DNA from: Absidia repens
Lineage: Eukaryota; Mucoromycota; Mucoromycetes; Mucorales; Cunninghamellaceae
NCBI GenBank assembly: GCA_002105175.1
Contig: MCGE01000002.1
Location: forward strand, 620,001 to 684,000
Reading direction: 5' to 3'
Length of the DNA: 64,000 nucleotides
The position numbers and the translations under genes are program-made. Each line of letters opens with the position of its first letter. The stretch's first letter is position 1. Below, piece by piece: positions 36,480 through 50,900 of this stretch. The notes beneath the pieces were generated by a model, which worked only from the letters and a program-made list of their open reading frames with translations, did not search any database and was not told the origin of the DNA.

Positions 36480-39195
36480 ATGGACAACTTGAAAAGAAGA
36501 CATAATCATCATTTGTCAGCGATTGTAACGGTCCCAGATGATGGTGCATATCAGCAAATTCCATTGGATGATGACGATGTTTCTCTAGTCAATTGCAAAT
36601 TATACAAATCACAGCAGAATGGCAAAACAAAGGTATAAGATAAAGAAGCTAGGAAAATGGTTTTTTTAATAAAAGTATTTTTGTAGGATGACTCTATTTT
36701 TAAAAATAGAAAAGATATGGTGTTACTTTTTTGCTTAACATTATTATCCTTCTGGACCCGTTTCCGTCAAATTGATCGATCAAATATTGTGGTTTGGGAT
36801 GAAGCACATTTTGGAAAGGTATTAATAGGAGATTTTATTTAGCGAATATAATAGTATTCTAGGAACTTACTTTTTTTTTCAATTAGTTCGGTGCTCATTA
36901 TTTAGAACATGAATACTACACGGATGTTCATCCCCCGCTAGGCAAGCTTCTGGTAGCAGCATCAGGATGGCTGGCAAATTTTGATGGTGGATTCAAATTT
37001 GATTCAGGGAAAGAGTATCCCGAGGGAATGGATTATCGAACTATGCGAATTTTTAATGCTACATGGGGAGCGCTAGTCGTCCCTCTGGCTTATTTGACAG
37101 CCCGACAGGCGCATATGTCACGGTTAGGGTGTATTTTGGCTGCCATGATGGTGTTATTTGATACTGCTTATCTTACTATAAGTCGATTTATTTTACTTGA
37201 TTCCATGCTCTTGTTTTTTACTGCTTTGACATGTTTTGCTCTGTTTGGATTCCATAATCAGCAATCTCGACCTTTCAGTTTTTATTGGTGGACTTGGCTC
37301 TCACTGACTGGGGTTACTCTAGGCTGCGTGTTGAGGTAAGTAATATATATATACCAATACATGGAGAGATACTGACTTTATAATTATTTTGAAGTGTTAA
37401 ATGGGTTGGATTGTTCGCTGTCAGCTTGGTTGGCATTTACACTATTGAAGACCTTTGGGATAAACTAGCGGAGAATGACTTTTCTAAAAAAGTTTATGCT
37501 TTCCATTGGATTGGCCGCGCCATCTGTTTACTTTTTTTGCCCGCCCTTATTTATCTTGCTTGCTTCAAAATTCATTTTGAAGTTCTTTATAAAACTGGCA
37601 CTGGTGATACTGATATGACACCTTTGTTTCAAGCTCACTTGGAAGGAAACAATTTGGGTGATAGCGCTCTTGGTAAGAAAAAAAAAGATGTCGGTGTTTC
37701 AAGTTTTTTTTTTTTTAAAAAAAATAAAAAGACCAATTTCTTTTGTTAATCCACTTTCCTCGTTTTAGATATTGCTTTTGGATCCAATATCACTATTCGA
37801 ACAGTAGCATTAGATCAAACTCTACTTCATTCTCATCCTCACAATTATGCTGAAGGCTCAAAACAGGCACAGATTACGGGGTACTATTATCAGGACGAAA
37901 ACAGCAACTGGCGTGTCAAGGTCCCTCAAAACAACAAAACTCTTGACAGTGGAACCGACATCAACATTGACTCCCTCAACAGCAAGGACTACGATCAACA
38001 AGGAAATAGGTACATTAACAATGGTGACACCATACGATTGAATCACATGAACACCCATGTCAACCTACACAGTCATCAATTTGCCTCCCCAATTTCCGAA
38101 GACAAACACCGATATCTAGAAGTCAGTGGATATGGTAATGAGGAAATCAGCGACGCCAAAGATAATTGGATTATTGAAGTTGTGCGCCATTTGGACTCAT
38201 ATTCTGGACCTAGAATTCATTCTCTGGCTACTCAGTTCCGTCTTCGTCACGCCCAAAATGGATGTATACTTGCTCTCACAGGAAGGCGTTTACCAGATTG
38301 GGGATTTTATCAAATGGAGATCGGATGCGCCAAAAATGAAAAGGATATAAATGATGACAAGTCTTTATGGGTAATTGAAACCAATCAGCATGATAATAGT
38401 AAGTTTACCGAAGAGAAAGACAGGAGGGGAAAGTGTAGTAGTAAATTGATCGTCCCTTTTTGATATAGTACCAAATGCTCCAAAAAACACCTACAAGTAC
38501 AACTTTCTTCGTGACTTTTGGTATCTCAATGTATTGATGTGGAAAAGCAACAATGCCATGGTGAGCGATCCTGATCAAGATGATATTTTGGCATCAACAC
38601 CAACCCAATGGCCACTAGTAGGTGCCGGGCTACGTATGTGTCGATGGACTGATGATATGATCAAGTTTTATTTGCTGGGAAATCCCATGGTTTGGTGGCC
38701 ATCTATTGCATCTGTTGGCATCTTTTCTCTGTTGGAATTCTACTATACTGTTCGTGGACGAAGACAAATACAAGACAAGTCACAAGGTAAAAAATAAAAA
38801 GCGTAAATAATAGTCTTGACACTTGCGGACTGACGCAATTCATTTTACTTATTTCTCTTGAAGCACAATGGAACAAGCGACGGTATGTGGGCAAGAACCT
38901 TTTCTTTGGCTGGTTTTTACACTATATTCCATTTTATATCATGGGCCGAGTGATGTATTTGCATCATTACTTCCCTGCCCTTTATTTTAGTATTTTATTA
39001 GTCCCCTTCTTATTTGATCATTTTACCACTCACTCTACCCCACGCTGGCGACACTTTGTATTTGGTATATTCATGACGATGGTGTTCACAAATTTTACCT
39101 ATTTCTCTCCTTTTGCCTATGGTATGGATGGCCCAATTGAAGCTTACAGTGGTCGACACTGGCTCAAGTGGTGGAATTTAACCGGCTCATATTAG
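36480..39195 (+). CDS. PMT2: Dolichyl-phosphate-mannose protein O-mannosyltransferase, Pmt2-like (GT39)
   Basis: Transfers mannose from dolichyl-phosphate-mannose to Ser/Thr of secretory proteins in the ER membrane. Six or more exons. The first luminal loop has the catalytic Asp-Glu motif ([20 protein letters not shown], then DVHPPLGKLL); the [10 protein letters not shown] form is that of the Pmt2 subfamily. Multiple membrane helices follow, with the VKWVGLF helix formed across a splice (TTG AG|T GTT). The central luminal MIR repeats read HSHPHNYAEGSKQAQITGYY, GDTIRLNHMNTHVNLHSHQF and GPRIHSLATQFRLRHAQNGC. The C-terminal membrane half includes YLHHYFPALYF and a late WNLTGSY end. Start ATG is at 36480, only about 300 bases after the channel gene's stop on the same strand. 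In yeast Pmt2 works as a heterodimer with Pmt1. Confidence 0.93.
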
Positions 39196-40398
39196 AAAAA
39201 AAAACATTTTTTATCCCCTCCAATCCCAATACCAAGATAGCCCCCCCCCCTTTACCACACATTTAGCGATAGTCATTCTTAGTATATTTATATATATATA
39301 TATATATATATATGTTATTCAATAAAAGACCATACACATTTCTACAATTGAAATTCATTACTCATCGTGTTGCTTTATGATACGTCAAGATATGATATGA
39401 CTTTTCTTGAAAAAAATAGGGACAAAAGGAATGCCCTATGATATCCAACTTATTATTTATAATATATGTTTTTTTTTAATTGATCTATGATATGGTAGTA
39501 CATATGATACTATAAAAGATGAATGAGAGAACCCCCCCATCCAAATCCAGAGGAATAACTGTCTTAAGCGATAGCATTAATGATATATACAAAACAGACA
39601 ATTGGTTACGTGAAGTTTTATTTTATTGTGACAATAATAAATAGATACGTAGATGTTTGAACCAACTAAAAATAAGTCAAAATGTAAAGATACATGTATA
39701 ACCGCACCATCAAATTCAATTCAGCCAGTGCCAACCAATTTTCGTAGTATTAGAAAGCTGGTGTTCAATATGAGGAACGCAGATCTGGCGATTCGTATTT
39801 TCGCAGTAGAATATACTATAGTATTAATATACGTCAATCTGAACGGTTAAGGATTACTTGCTTATCTTCACACTCCAATGTAATAAAGCTAACTTGCAAT
39901 GAATATTGGTGATGGAAGTCAATCGATTTCGATCCGGTATGTTCACCGGCCAAATATACTACTTGGATTTAGCACTGCCTGTTTTTTTTTTTTTTTTTTG
40001 AAAAAAAAGAGAAAAAAAAAGATAATCTTGAATGGTATTAATAAATGAGTAAAAGCAAAATCAAGATGAATTTAATGAAAGATAGATATTCACCATGTTT
40101 ATTATATGTGTGGTGCCCGAAAATGGAGATAGTAGACCAGGTCGGACAAAAGTGACAGAAATGTCGAAAGTACTACATCATTTGATGGTGAAGATATGGT
40201 TATTATCAACTGCTATCAATACAAATCGGAAATCTGATGCACATTTCGACGAAAGGTACGGATCCGTTACTTGTACCGGCTTGGTCGTCTTTATCGGCTC
40301 TTTGACTCACTTGGTAAATCAGCGGTGTTTCAATTGCATTTCTACAAAAAAGATAATTTGGGATTTTTTCTATTTTTGCTTCTCTTTCTTTTAATTTA
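39196..40398. other. Intergenic, no gene recognised
   Basis: Starts with the PMT 3' UTR: a TA repeat at about 39291-39312 then AATAAAAG. Also contains a T run at 39981. The ORF at 39653-39850 has no domain and I do not support it. The promoter of the Prm10-type gene lies at the right end. Confidence 0.5.
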
Positions 40399-42744
40399 TT
40401 GTCAACCATTAAAATGTCATCGAGACCACCTCTGATAGACCATGATGATTCTTATTTTGATATATCTCACTATGTGGATGAACAAGAAATGGCGCAACAA
40501 CTAGAAAAACAAGAACTGACTGATTTGAAGTCAATGCAAATTTTGATGGAGACGCCCAATATGGAGTACAACTACAGTCACCACCACGATCAGCTTCTTC
40601 CAGTTCCTGTTATTACTCCCTCATATGAAAAAGCGACTAGAAAAACCATTCTCCCTTCTGATAGCTCGATAACATTGAAACACTCCAAATCATTACAAAC
40701 ACCATCGTTTTGTCCGTCATGCAGAGAAATAGCAGATACTTTAGAATCAACATCCCGAAGCAACAAGTCGTCATCTGAATCTTCTCAACTCACTCCACCA
40801 ATATCAGCATCATCATTACTATCGACAACATTGGCATTCTCACAGCATGACCCAACATCAATACCTCTTGAACGAAAAAGGGATATGATCATAACTCTTG
40901 GCCAAGCCCTCATTAATTACGGTTCTCCTAGTTATCGAGTGGTAATATGACAAAAAACAAAACTTTGAATATAAACTCTGATCTTATTATTACTATTATT
41001 TATTTTAGGAAGATGGATTACATATGACAGCCGCAAAATTGGATTTGAAGATGATATTCACATTTACACCTGAATCAATGATGATGACCTCAGTTGAAAC
41101 GACATCGCCAATACCATCAAATCCAGATTCTTTACATGAAAATCACCATCAAAAAAACAATGATCCACAGCATATCTCCTACTGCCGCCCATTTTATGTC
41201 AAGCAGAAAATCCCTTACAGAAAAAGAAAAGGCAAAAAAGCAAAGGGCGCCATTACCACCAAACGGGAAAATAGCAGCCATCAGGGGAAGCATGGAAAAA
41301 AAGCCAGCAGCGACAGTTCAGCAACAACGCCCACTAGCACTATGAATGATATCACCGAGAATGGCATGCTGAAAAAAGCGGAACACCACCACCACCACCA
41401 CCACAGTAACAACAACAACAGAACAACTTGCAATATGACTGGATGCACCGATGACCAGCAACAACCGTGGATAATTCTTCTCAAAGCTAACGTATCACCA
41501 GACAATGCAAAACTTGGACAAATCACACGACTCATGCATCGGTTTTACACGGATGATCCCACCCTCTCCTTCGACTCATGTCTCTATCAGCTTAAATACG
41601 ACATCATGGCTGCACCACCCACTTGCGGCCCGTGGACTTTGGTCGTGTCCTTTACATTCTGTGCATTCTCGGCTTGCATCATCATGTTTAAAGGATCGTG
41701 GATCAATTCTGGGTTTGCAGCTCTGTTTGGTCTGGTTATTGGTGGCCTTATGGTGATGTCCTCTCACATGCCGGTCTATGCCCGTGTCTTTGAAATCAGT
41801 ACGTGTGCTTGTTTGGCCTTCGCCGTTCGGTCCCTCCATGAATATTGCTGCTTCAAGGCCACCGTCCTCCCACCTATTGTGATCTTGCTCCCTGGGTTTG
41901 CAATGACAATGGCAGTGGTAAGTCATTATTATTGTTATTATTATCAAAAAAAAAAAAAAAAAAAAAAAAAAAACAAACAGTATGAATGTAATAAATAATG
42001 GACTCATCGGGGTTGGGGTTGACGGATAGATGGAAATCACTTCAAAACATATCGTAGTGGGAACCATTCGACTGGTCTATGCGGTACTCTACTCTTTTTT
42101 ATTGGCATATGGGCTAGAATTGGGTAGTTATCTTTATGATGTCTTTCACCCAGACTCTTCACCAGATGGTTATTGTCCTGGAACGTCTGATCCCACCGCA
42201 TCCGTCCTTCCACCAAAATGGACATTCATTCCTTTGTTTCCCATTCTTACATGTGGCATTAGCATGGCATTTGGCTCTTCGCCTCGACAGTGGATCTCAG
42301 CAGCCTTGTGTGGTGCCTTGGGTTTTAGTGCTACTTTCTTTTTGAGCCCTATCATCACCGATTCCGATATCTTGAATGCTATCTCCGCTTTTTTGGTTGG
42401 CTTGTATGCCCATCTGGCCCTGAAAATGACAGGCGAACCTCCTATATCCCCGCTCTCTGTTGGATTGACACTACTTGTACCTGGATCGATTGGTAAGACA
42501 TTTATTGAGGAATGTAAACATATATATGATAATGACTGTCTAATTTTTATTTTTTATTTTTTATTTTTTTTGGTTTGTAGGTGTGGAAGGCGCATACACA
42601 TTACTTCATCAACAGGACTTGATCAAATTCAATTTTGCTCTCAAGATGCTCAATATTGCCATGGGTTTGTCCGTTGGTCTTTTCGCTTCTGGAATGGTGG
42701 TTTATCCATTTGGAAAACGTCGATCGCTGTATATTTCTTTATGA
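40399..42744 (+). CDS. Prm10-type membrane protein with ThrE domains
   Basis: Four exons. A hydrophilic N-terminus of about 170 residues contains one CPSC pair. The ThrE (formerly DUF1212) domain begins at LGQALINYGSPSYRV|EDGLHMTAAKLDL across the first intron. A low-complexity His/Asn insert (41380-41430) interrupts the soluble half. Then come about ten membrane helices, for example WTLVVSFTFCAFSACIIMFKG, GFAALFGLVIGGLMVMSSHM and ISAALCGALGFSATFFL, ending FASGMVVYPFGKRRSLYISL. The junction ATT G|GT GTG GAA joins GSIG to VEGAYTLL; the stop is TGA at 42742-42744. Yeast Prm10 is pheromone-regulated, and bacterial ThrE exports threonine/serine; the fungal substrate is not established. An internal ATG at 40414 (MSSRPPL) is an alternative start. 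Confidence 0.85.
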
Positions 42745-42999
42745 GCATTTTTTGGTGTGCAACATCTATCATATCTTCTCCCATCTTAGTTTAGTGGACT
42801 CATCCTAGCTTTATTTATCATTATTATTTATACCTTTGCTTTTACATTTTATATATTAGTTTCGCATAATGAATTCAAAATGACATCAAAGCTTAATAAA
42901 TGTTGGAAGTATTATCATTTATATCTTGTATTTTAAAATTGTGAGTGTGCAGTAGTTTATTGCTTTTTAGAAAGAAGCATGCAAATAGTTCCTTTTTGG

Positions 43000-44060
43000 T
43001 AATCCACCGAAGAAATCGCCTCAGGACAGATTTAAACCCCGTACACGTGAATTTATATTTTTTCCCAATTTTTTTTTTTTTTTTCATTTTCTTTAATTCT
43101 TCACAATTGTGGTCCTATGGGGTTATGTTGGACTTAGATTAGTGTTAGGACTAGTTTAGAAGGGTTTTCAGAATAGGGTTTACAAGATGCATGGGGAAAC
43201 CCTTTCATTTTGAATTCAGGATTTTGGACCACCATTAGTTCGCTTTTTGGAACCTCCGTTAGCTTAGTTTAGTGCTAGTTTTTTCCGTAGTTTGTATATA
43301 CATCTGAATAAAATATGTCTCTTTTTAGTTGCTTTATTGAAAACTGTTCCATTACTCTCGTTCATGCCTTGTGGAATAGATCTCCCTTTTACTACCATCA
43401 CTCCTTTTGATTAGTATTGACTGTTGAAGTGCTTCAATGAAAGATATTCCTTTGAACTTTCTCGTACCTGTAAAATATAATAAATCTCTTTGTATTGTTG
43501 TTCTTTTAGATTAGTGCTGACCATTCTTCGGATCTCTCACCGGTCATCACCATCATGCTACCATCCGCAAATCTCCTGCTCCAATGAACCCCTCGTTTTG
43601 AGTTTTAGTATTTAACAATGTGCTCTAATAAAATATACCATTTTATCAACTGTACTATGACCCATTAGATAATGAACAATGCTGCTATTATACTGGTGTT
43701 TTTTATTGTGCTACCAAACACTTTCGTTTTAGTTCACCCGTTATGACTACTTCCCTCCTACCTCGTCAAATAGTTGGCATTCTTCGATTGTTTATGTGAT
43801 ATCAAAGATGGTCACATGTTTGTTCTATCAATTATATAAATGAACCTGGGTAGTTATATGTAGCCGCCACTATAGAGTGTTTGAACTGATTTATAGTTTT
43901 CTATGACGAAATGTCTCACACTCCACGCCTAATTCCTGGTTGGCAGTTCCAGGCAATTTAATATATGAAACGTGGCCCCATTCCCGCTCTACAATTTATA
44001 TTACATAACCAACCTATGGTAGACCGTACTGCTAACTGATGGTATATCCAACTCGCTGTT
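43000..44060 (+). repeat. Dispersed ~1-kb repeat, copy R5
   Basis: Head (GATTTAAACCCCGTACACGTGAA) at about 43028, CT-rich stretch with a T run, and conserved core with GCATGGGGAAACCC at 43190-43232. Repeated units with AATAAAA occur near 43310, 43470 and 43626, and the late 'tggttggcagttccagg' block at about 43938. One of the most complete copies. Confidence 0.85.
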
Positions 44061-44800
44061 TTTGTTTTATTTCTCGTCATATTTATTTATTTTTGCACGT
44101 AATATAATAACCCCAGCCCCCGCTCAAACTAATGCCAATTCAGGCTTAAAAATTCTTTTGTTAAGACGTGAAATGGCAAAGATGCGTAGCAAATTTCATC
44201 ACAAACCGCATTTCAACAACCTCCCCCATTCCCTTGCACCGAGTAGATTATTCTTTTTTCAGGTCTGTTCTATCATATGGATAACGAATAAATATAGGCA
44301 CCCTATTCTTAATACCATATATTGTATCAGAATATGTACCTACAATACAGTAGCATAGATCACAGTAAACAATAAAAAAGAAACAGTATCTTGTATAAAA
44401 ATGCGAACTGATACATAACCATTATCATCATCCATCAAAATCACATTGTCACAGAGTATTACATATTAAAAATTAACACAACCACCTCGTATCATATAAA
44501 CATAACAATCAGTCAAAAAAGAAAAAAAAAAAAAAAAAGGGGACCTTCAAATGTTTTTCAATTGAATTCTATTAGATTAATAATATTTTTATGCCGAAAG
44601 GCGGGAAACAATATGAACGCTAACTGAGCAAAAGTGCAATAGAGAAGGAATGATCAAAAACCCAACTAAAAGAATGAGAATGAGAAAATAAAATAAAGAT
44701 GGTAATAGTAGTGAGAGGTAGCCTAGGGGGGATAAACTAAACTACGTGTGAATATAAAGGGGCAGAATCTTTGTCATGACTTGATGCTGGTTAGACTGTT
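44061..44800. other. Intergenic; 3' flank of PP5
   Basis: No recognised gene. Contains an A run near 44520. The right end is the presumed 3' UTR of the minus-strand phosphatase gene. Confidence 0.5.
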
Positions 44801-47242
44801 TCACATTCCGAGAAGTCCGCTGAATTGACTGGCATATTGCATAGGTCGTACACTAGGGTGAGGCTATAGTAAAAAAAACCGAAGAGAAAGTGATCAGATG
44901 AAATGGTCAATTCATCAAATTATAATGACAATTTGCTTACCACAGCTTCAAAGGTCTTGTAATCAAGCTTCATGTCAGGGGTAATGTTGATTAAAGCGCC
45001 CTTGTTACCCACAGAATCACTATTGCAAAATAGAATAAAAAGTATCAGTGTTTGTAAATACCTTCTTTTTTTTCATCATCATCCTTACCAGTAATTTGGA
45101 GCAGAAAAGACCGTCACACATTTACCATCGTGTTCAATCACGTATCCATCTTCCTTGACTTCATGACTTCGAATAAGCATATCTACAAAAATCGAAAAAA
45201 CAAATGGATGTTAGTACATGAAATTTTCCCTGAAACCCCCTTTTTTTTCTATGACAATTCTTACCAAGGTTGTTTCTTTCCAAAAAGTTCTTTGTAACAT
45301 CAGGACCAAATTGCACACCCACACCTCGTTTGCTGGCACCTCGTCCAAGTTCAGGTTGAGGATCCGACCATAATAATTCACACATGAGTCCTACAGCCAT
45401 GAAATTTCAGAATTAAGTACACAGAAAATATGGATAATAAGAAGAAAAAATAGCATACTTACCATCGTTGGGAGGTTGTCTTAGGGCTAAGCGATCAATT
45501 TTTCGAATATCATCCAGAGTAACATCATCCCTTGAGAAGAGACCACCATGCACAACCAAAATCTTATGTTCGATCACATGTGCCAAAGGCAAAGCGTTGA
45601 AGGTTTCAGAGAATAGCTAACACAATACAAGGGGATTAATGTTTCTAATTTGTAAAAATGTAACGTAACATACATCTGTATGTGTTTTCTTCCTCTTATT
45701 TTTTTTTGTTTTACCTTGAACATCATGTCACTATATTTCGCCTTGACTTCACCTTCAAATCCGTATACTTTGTTCATATTATCTGTTTCATGGTTTCCAC
45801 GAGCCAAAAAGAGTCTATCAGGGAATAGGCATTTGTAAGCAAAAAGGGTCAAGATGACTTCTAAAGAGAAGCTGCCACGATCCACAAAGTCACCATTGAA
45901 AAGATAGGCGTGATTGGAAGAAGGATAGCCATTGAAAGTGAAGATATTGATAAAATCATAAAATTGGCCTAATAATAATGGTAATAAACGGGGAGTGAGA
46001 AAAGGTAGTTTTCGGATGTTTTCTATCGACATCTCCTTTTCCTCCTTCTTACCATGGACATCACCGCATACAGTCAGCTTGCCATCTTTTGGAACTGGAA
46101 TGTCGATCAAGGAAGGAGCTTCCATCATCATTTTGCGCACAGCCAAGAGAATCTATATTTGTAGCAACACAAAGCAAGATTGAGCCCCAGGCAATATCAA
46201 GTTTCTGTGATGACCCCGACTTTTTTTTTTCTTACCATAAATGCATATTTCTTGTGAAGTTTCTTTTGATCCTTGAATTGCTGCACCATGTGGTTAACAA
46301 AGTCTGCGTCGATTTCGTTCGTTTCTTCATTGATGCGCGGACCTTCGTAAGAATCTTCGACATCTATTCAAACAATTTAAAATTGAAACGATTAATTTTC
46401 TAACAAAATTGGATCTGTGTTCCCAATGACTACTTACTGATTGTCGTTATATCCAGAGAATCAGCGACACTTGGAATATCGTTGTCAGCCTGAATTAATA
46501 AAATCACCCCGTCAGTAACCATTTCAACCTAATTATTTGTTTCGCTATACTTACTTCAATCGCCTTTTCGAATTCAATCCGTTTCACAATTTTGGCACAT
46601 TCGTCCAACTTTGCCTTTGCGTCCTTATCTCCAGGGGCACGTTTGGAGACCTATAAAGTGACAGCGAGGAAGTGAGAAGCTGCCAATCAGTTTCGTAAAT
46701 AAGGAAATCCCCAACTTACCACTCGAAGATCCTTCAGAGCCTCTTTGAATTTCCCCAGGGCCATATTGGCAGTTGCACGTCGATAGTTTGCCTATATCAT
46801 AATATAAAATAAAAGTGTTATACCAAACTTTCCATAACATAGTGCGTTGCCCTTTTCACTTCCTTTCGTACCTTTGTCAAAGCAGGATCTAACTCCAAGG
46901 CAGATTCGGCATCACTAAACAAAAGTTTTTACAATTTGTGAGCCAGCAAGTTTATTGAATTGCTTGATACTATACTTACGTGATAGCATAACCATAGTTT
47001 TCGAGTTTAAGATGGCAAAAGGCACGGTTGGAGTAATAGGTTGACACAGGATTTAGATCAATAGCGGCAGTATATTTTTCAATGGCATCAGAGAATCGCT
47101 TTTCTAAGGTGTTGCAAATAGAAAATAGTAAAATTGAATAAATAGGTCAAAATCAGAAAGCGATAATATTTGACATACCTGCAAACAAGCTATTGGCTTC
47201 AGCTTTGATTTGTTCAGCCTTGATCTTATTGTCTTCAGCCAT
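44801..47242 (-). CDS. PPT1: Serine/threonine protein phosphatase 5 (TPR + PPP)
   Basis: About eleven short exons. The N-terminal TPR domain reads [20 protein letters not shown], then [19 protein letters not shown] and [20 protein letters not shown], with [20 protein letters not shown] as the third repeat. After a linker comes the PPP catalytic core: CGDVHG|QFYDF across an intron (junction CAT G|GC CAA), [43 protein letters not shown] and LLWSDPQP, ending [20 protein letters not shown] and a short C-terminal helix. All metal-binding motifs (GDxHG, GDxVDRG, GNHE) are intact. In the family, the TPR domain binds Hsp90 and relieves auto-inhibition; the enzyme dephosphorylates Hsp90, Cdc37 and clients. 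Stop TGA is 44803-44801. Divergent from the LARP gene. Confidence 0.95.
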
Positions 47243-47944
47243 GACTATAATATTTGTCGGATGGGGAAAAAAGGAAGGAAAAAAAAAAAAAAAAAACATC
47301 CCCACTAAAGATGATATGAGATCGGCCCAAGCAAGTCAGAGCGGCATTTCAATTTCTCTTGAGGGAACGCGACCACTTGATTGCTAAGGTACAATGAAGT
47401 TATTTAGTATCAAGTGGGTGCAATTGATTATGACGTAAAGGTATCAAATATATTGATGGATGTCATATTTGAATGAAGGACTGATGATTTTGAATTTATC
47501 TGTGCCTGTACTACAGATGGGCGCAAACCGTAAGTCATCCTTTTTTTTTCGTACAAATAAAGAGCGCCCCTAAAAAAAACTTGACCCTTTCTTTCTCTCT
47601 CTTTTTTTTTTCTTTCCTTTTCTCTTTCTTTGCTCATTATTATTATTATATTTTTTTTTTTTGTCAGAAAGACACTAAGCAAAAAAAAAAAAATACATAC
47701 TTGTACCTTACTCGTTACCTTTTTATCACAAAATTTACATAGAGAAATATACACAACTCACACTCCCCTTAGAATCAGTCACTGTTTATATTTCTTTATT
47801 TCACCTCTCTCTTTTTCTCTTTCTCTCTCTCTTTCTCTTACCAAATTATTTGACTATACTCTTATTTACCCTATATCATATATCTAGACCACACAGTTTA
47901 TCTTTTACCATCTCACTTATACCTTACTCCTTTGCTTCGCTTCA
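47243..47944. promoter_or_regulatory. Divergent promoter region, PP5 / LARP4-like
   Basis: A 700-base spacer between two head-to-head genes. It has an A run (about 47279-47297), T runs, and a long CT-rich stretch (47790-47860) upstream of the plus-strand ATG at 47945, typical of fungal 5' UTRs. No specific binding site assigned. Confidence 0.5.
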
Positions 47945-50900
47945 ATGACAACATTCAGCTCATCACAAAACCAAAGTCAGCAAAAGAAACAGTACCAAGC
48001 TTCTATTGGTGCCACCATGGTCAATAATACGCAACTCAATCAACAACAACATTCTTCAAAAGGTTTTACAATTCAGCGACCCTCCTTGGGTTTACATCAA
48101 AATGGGTCTTTGTCAACCTTGGAGTCACCCTATTATACAACAAGCAGACAAAACAACCTTCGCACCGCTTCAGCGACTGCTTCTTCCACCTCTTCTGTAA
48201 GCGAATCGGGTCATACTTGCTCGGATACTGGTGCTACTGGAGAACCTGGTATGACGGATGATGATAATCTTGAAGATGAAGAGGATGACTACGACGAGGA
48301 CGATGTTGAAATCATCATGCATGAGGGGAATGAGTCTCTGAACCCCAGCAATTCTGGTCTTGACAATGATTCTGCTCCTATCAACTCCTCTCCTGCCGCC
48401 GCAGCTCCTTGCCAGCAATATCGACAGCAACCAAGCTCCGACCATGATCATCAACCTCTACAAGGTAAACAAAAAAAAAAAAAAAGGAGGACGTACCACA
48501 TATCAGGGACTAGTATACTCATCTCTTCTATTTTTAAAAAAGTAGATTCAACTCATCATCCACTTCAGCGTCAATTGGAATATTACTTCTCAAGGTATGA
48601 TGTCCAAAAACAAAAATACGTAGGATTGGGCCTTGGCTCACAATTTTTTTTTATATATTTTTATATTTAGACAAAATCTGGCTAATGATACATACCTTGG
48701 TAAGCACGTCAAGTATAAAGACTTTATTGTATGTGAGAAAATACAAACCTGCTCATTTCTTTCAATTTCTGACTATTAGTGTCTCAAATGGACCCTGAAC
48801 TCTATGTTCCGATTGCAACGATTGCTAAATTCAAGCGTGTTCAAGATATAACTTCGGATATGGACTATATCGTATTGACACTCCGGCGCTCTTTGGTTGT
48901 TACTGTCGACGAATCTGGCACAAAAGTCAAACCTAATATATCATTACAACGTACAACTGTGATTTTAAGAGAATTGCCTGACGCATCTGAAAAGGTAATG
49001 TAAGGAACAAAACAAGCATCTAAAGGTATTATACTCTAACCTCTATTTTATATTATACATATACATATATATATATATAGGAAATCAAAATTTTTCTTCA
49101 AGACATGGACTCCCCACCTGTGAAAAGCATCAAGAATGAATATGGAAACATGTGGTATATTACCTTTGATTCGGAAGATGATGCCTTGAAAGTGCTATAT
49201 GGTACTCGTGGAAGATCATTCAAGGGACAACCGGTGGCTGCTAGAATGAAGTCTGAACCTGTGGTTGGTAGCATGTAAGTATTCAAATAATCAATTGGAA
49301 AAAAAAAGAAAACGATATTTACTTTGGTTTATTTTGGATAATAGACAGGCAAGAAAATCGGCACTACAAGCGGAAACCTCTTCATCATCAACAGCGAACG
49401 CCACTCATGTTGGTCCTGATCAACATTCCTCTACTGTCGACATTGGCAACACTATGAAAAAGTCTCATTACAATGGCTATTATTACACTTACAATTCCCC
49501 TGCTGCTTTCAGAAACCAATATCCTCCAGTATATACAAACCATCATTCTGGCAACTCCTATCATTACTACTCATCCAACGGTGGGCAACGAACTGGAAAT
49601 CGACGATCTACTAGAGGTGGAAGAGGACGGCACACAAACAACTCCGGAAATGGATATGGTGGAATCGGTCGAAACAATCCGACATCGGCCATTTCGACAA
49701 CAACCATAGCTTCATCAACCGATGGCTCCCCGTCACCCTCCTTTGTATCTTATACGAATGCTGATCGGTCTTGGACGCAACGGTATAATTGGCAAACGGC
49801 TCCAAAATCCCAGCGGTATCGACAAACCCGCAGCACTCCACCCAACGAACAGCCATGTATCACGGGAACGATCAATGAAACACATGATGGTACTTCAACT
49901 GATTTGTCGCCTCCTTCTTCATCACCAAGTTTATCATCACACTCTTCTCAATACCCTGTCAACCACAAACGGCATTCTTATCATCAATCTTCCAGCTATT
50001 ATCGCGGGCAAAAGAATGGAAAATCGCACCAGGCATCAACCCAATGGCAGCAGAGGCGATATAACAACAGTAGTACGACAAACTTGACGTATTATCATAC
50101 TGCACTTGATTCAAATGGCTCTCCAGTATATATCGCACGCACCCACCCAAATCGACCCACGCATTATCAAGAATCATCGCAGCAAGTTAACATACCTTCA
50201 TCTGCTCTGTTGAACTCACCTCCTTCTTCATCACCTCCCGATGTGAAAATCAACTCCACACCAACCACTGCTTCATCAACATACCGGAAAAGTTCTATTA
50301 CCCCTTGTTCATCTTCATCTTCTGAAAATACCCAAACTGCTACGACAACAACGGCTAAGACTACTGCACCTATTACCAATGAACACTCATCACCATCGGC
50401 CCCAACACCTACAACGTCTAAATCGACACCAGCTCGCGAAGACAGGAAAAACCATAACGACGGGAAGACAAAGCGGAAGTCAAAATGGGACAAGAAAAGA
50501 AAAACTAGAAAATCTTCGGGCACCACTTCTACTACAACTGACAACAAACCCCAAGGTATTTGGAAAAGACAGACTAAGAATAAGGAAAAAAAATACATAC
50601 TGACCAACATTGTTTTGTATATGTTTATACGTTAGAGCACCCTGATCTTCAATCTGGCACTTATTTTCCCCCTTTACCTGGAGCCAAGGACAGCGTCGGC
50701 GACATTGCTGCAAAAACACGGGTACCACCACCACCTTCAGTCAACACAGTGATGGCAACAGAAGTAGCAATGGAAGCCGATACAGGACGAAGCAACGAGA
50801 TGACCGTGTCGGATTTACTAGAGGAAAGACTATCAGCAGCAGAAATTGTGAAAAAAGGACATGATTCGACGTTAAAGAAAACGCCATCGATGCCACTCAT

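Noticed and set aside
39653..39850. 65-codon ORF
   Set aside because: No domain, no intron-linked neighbours, composition like the surrounding intergenic DNA.
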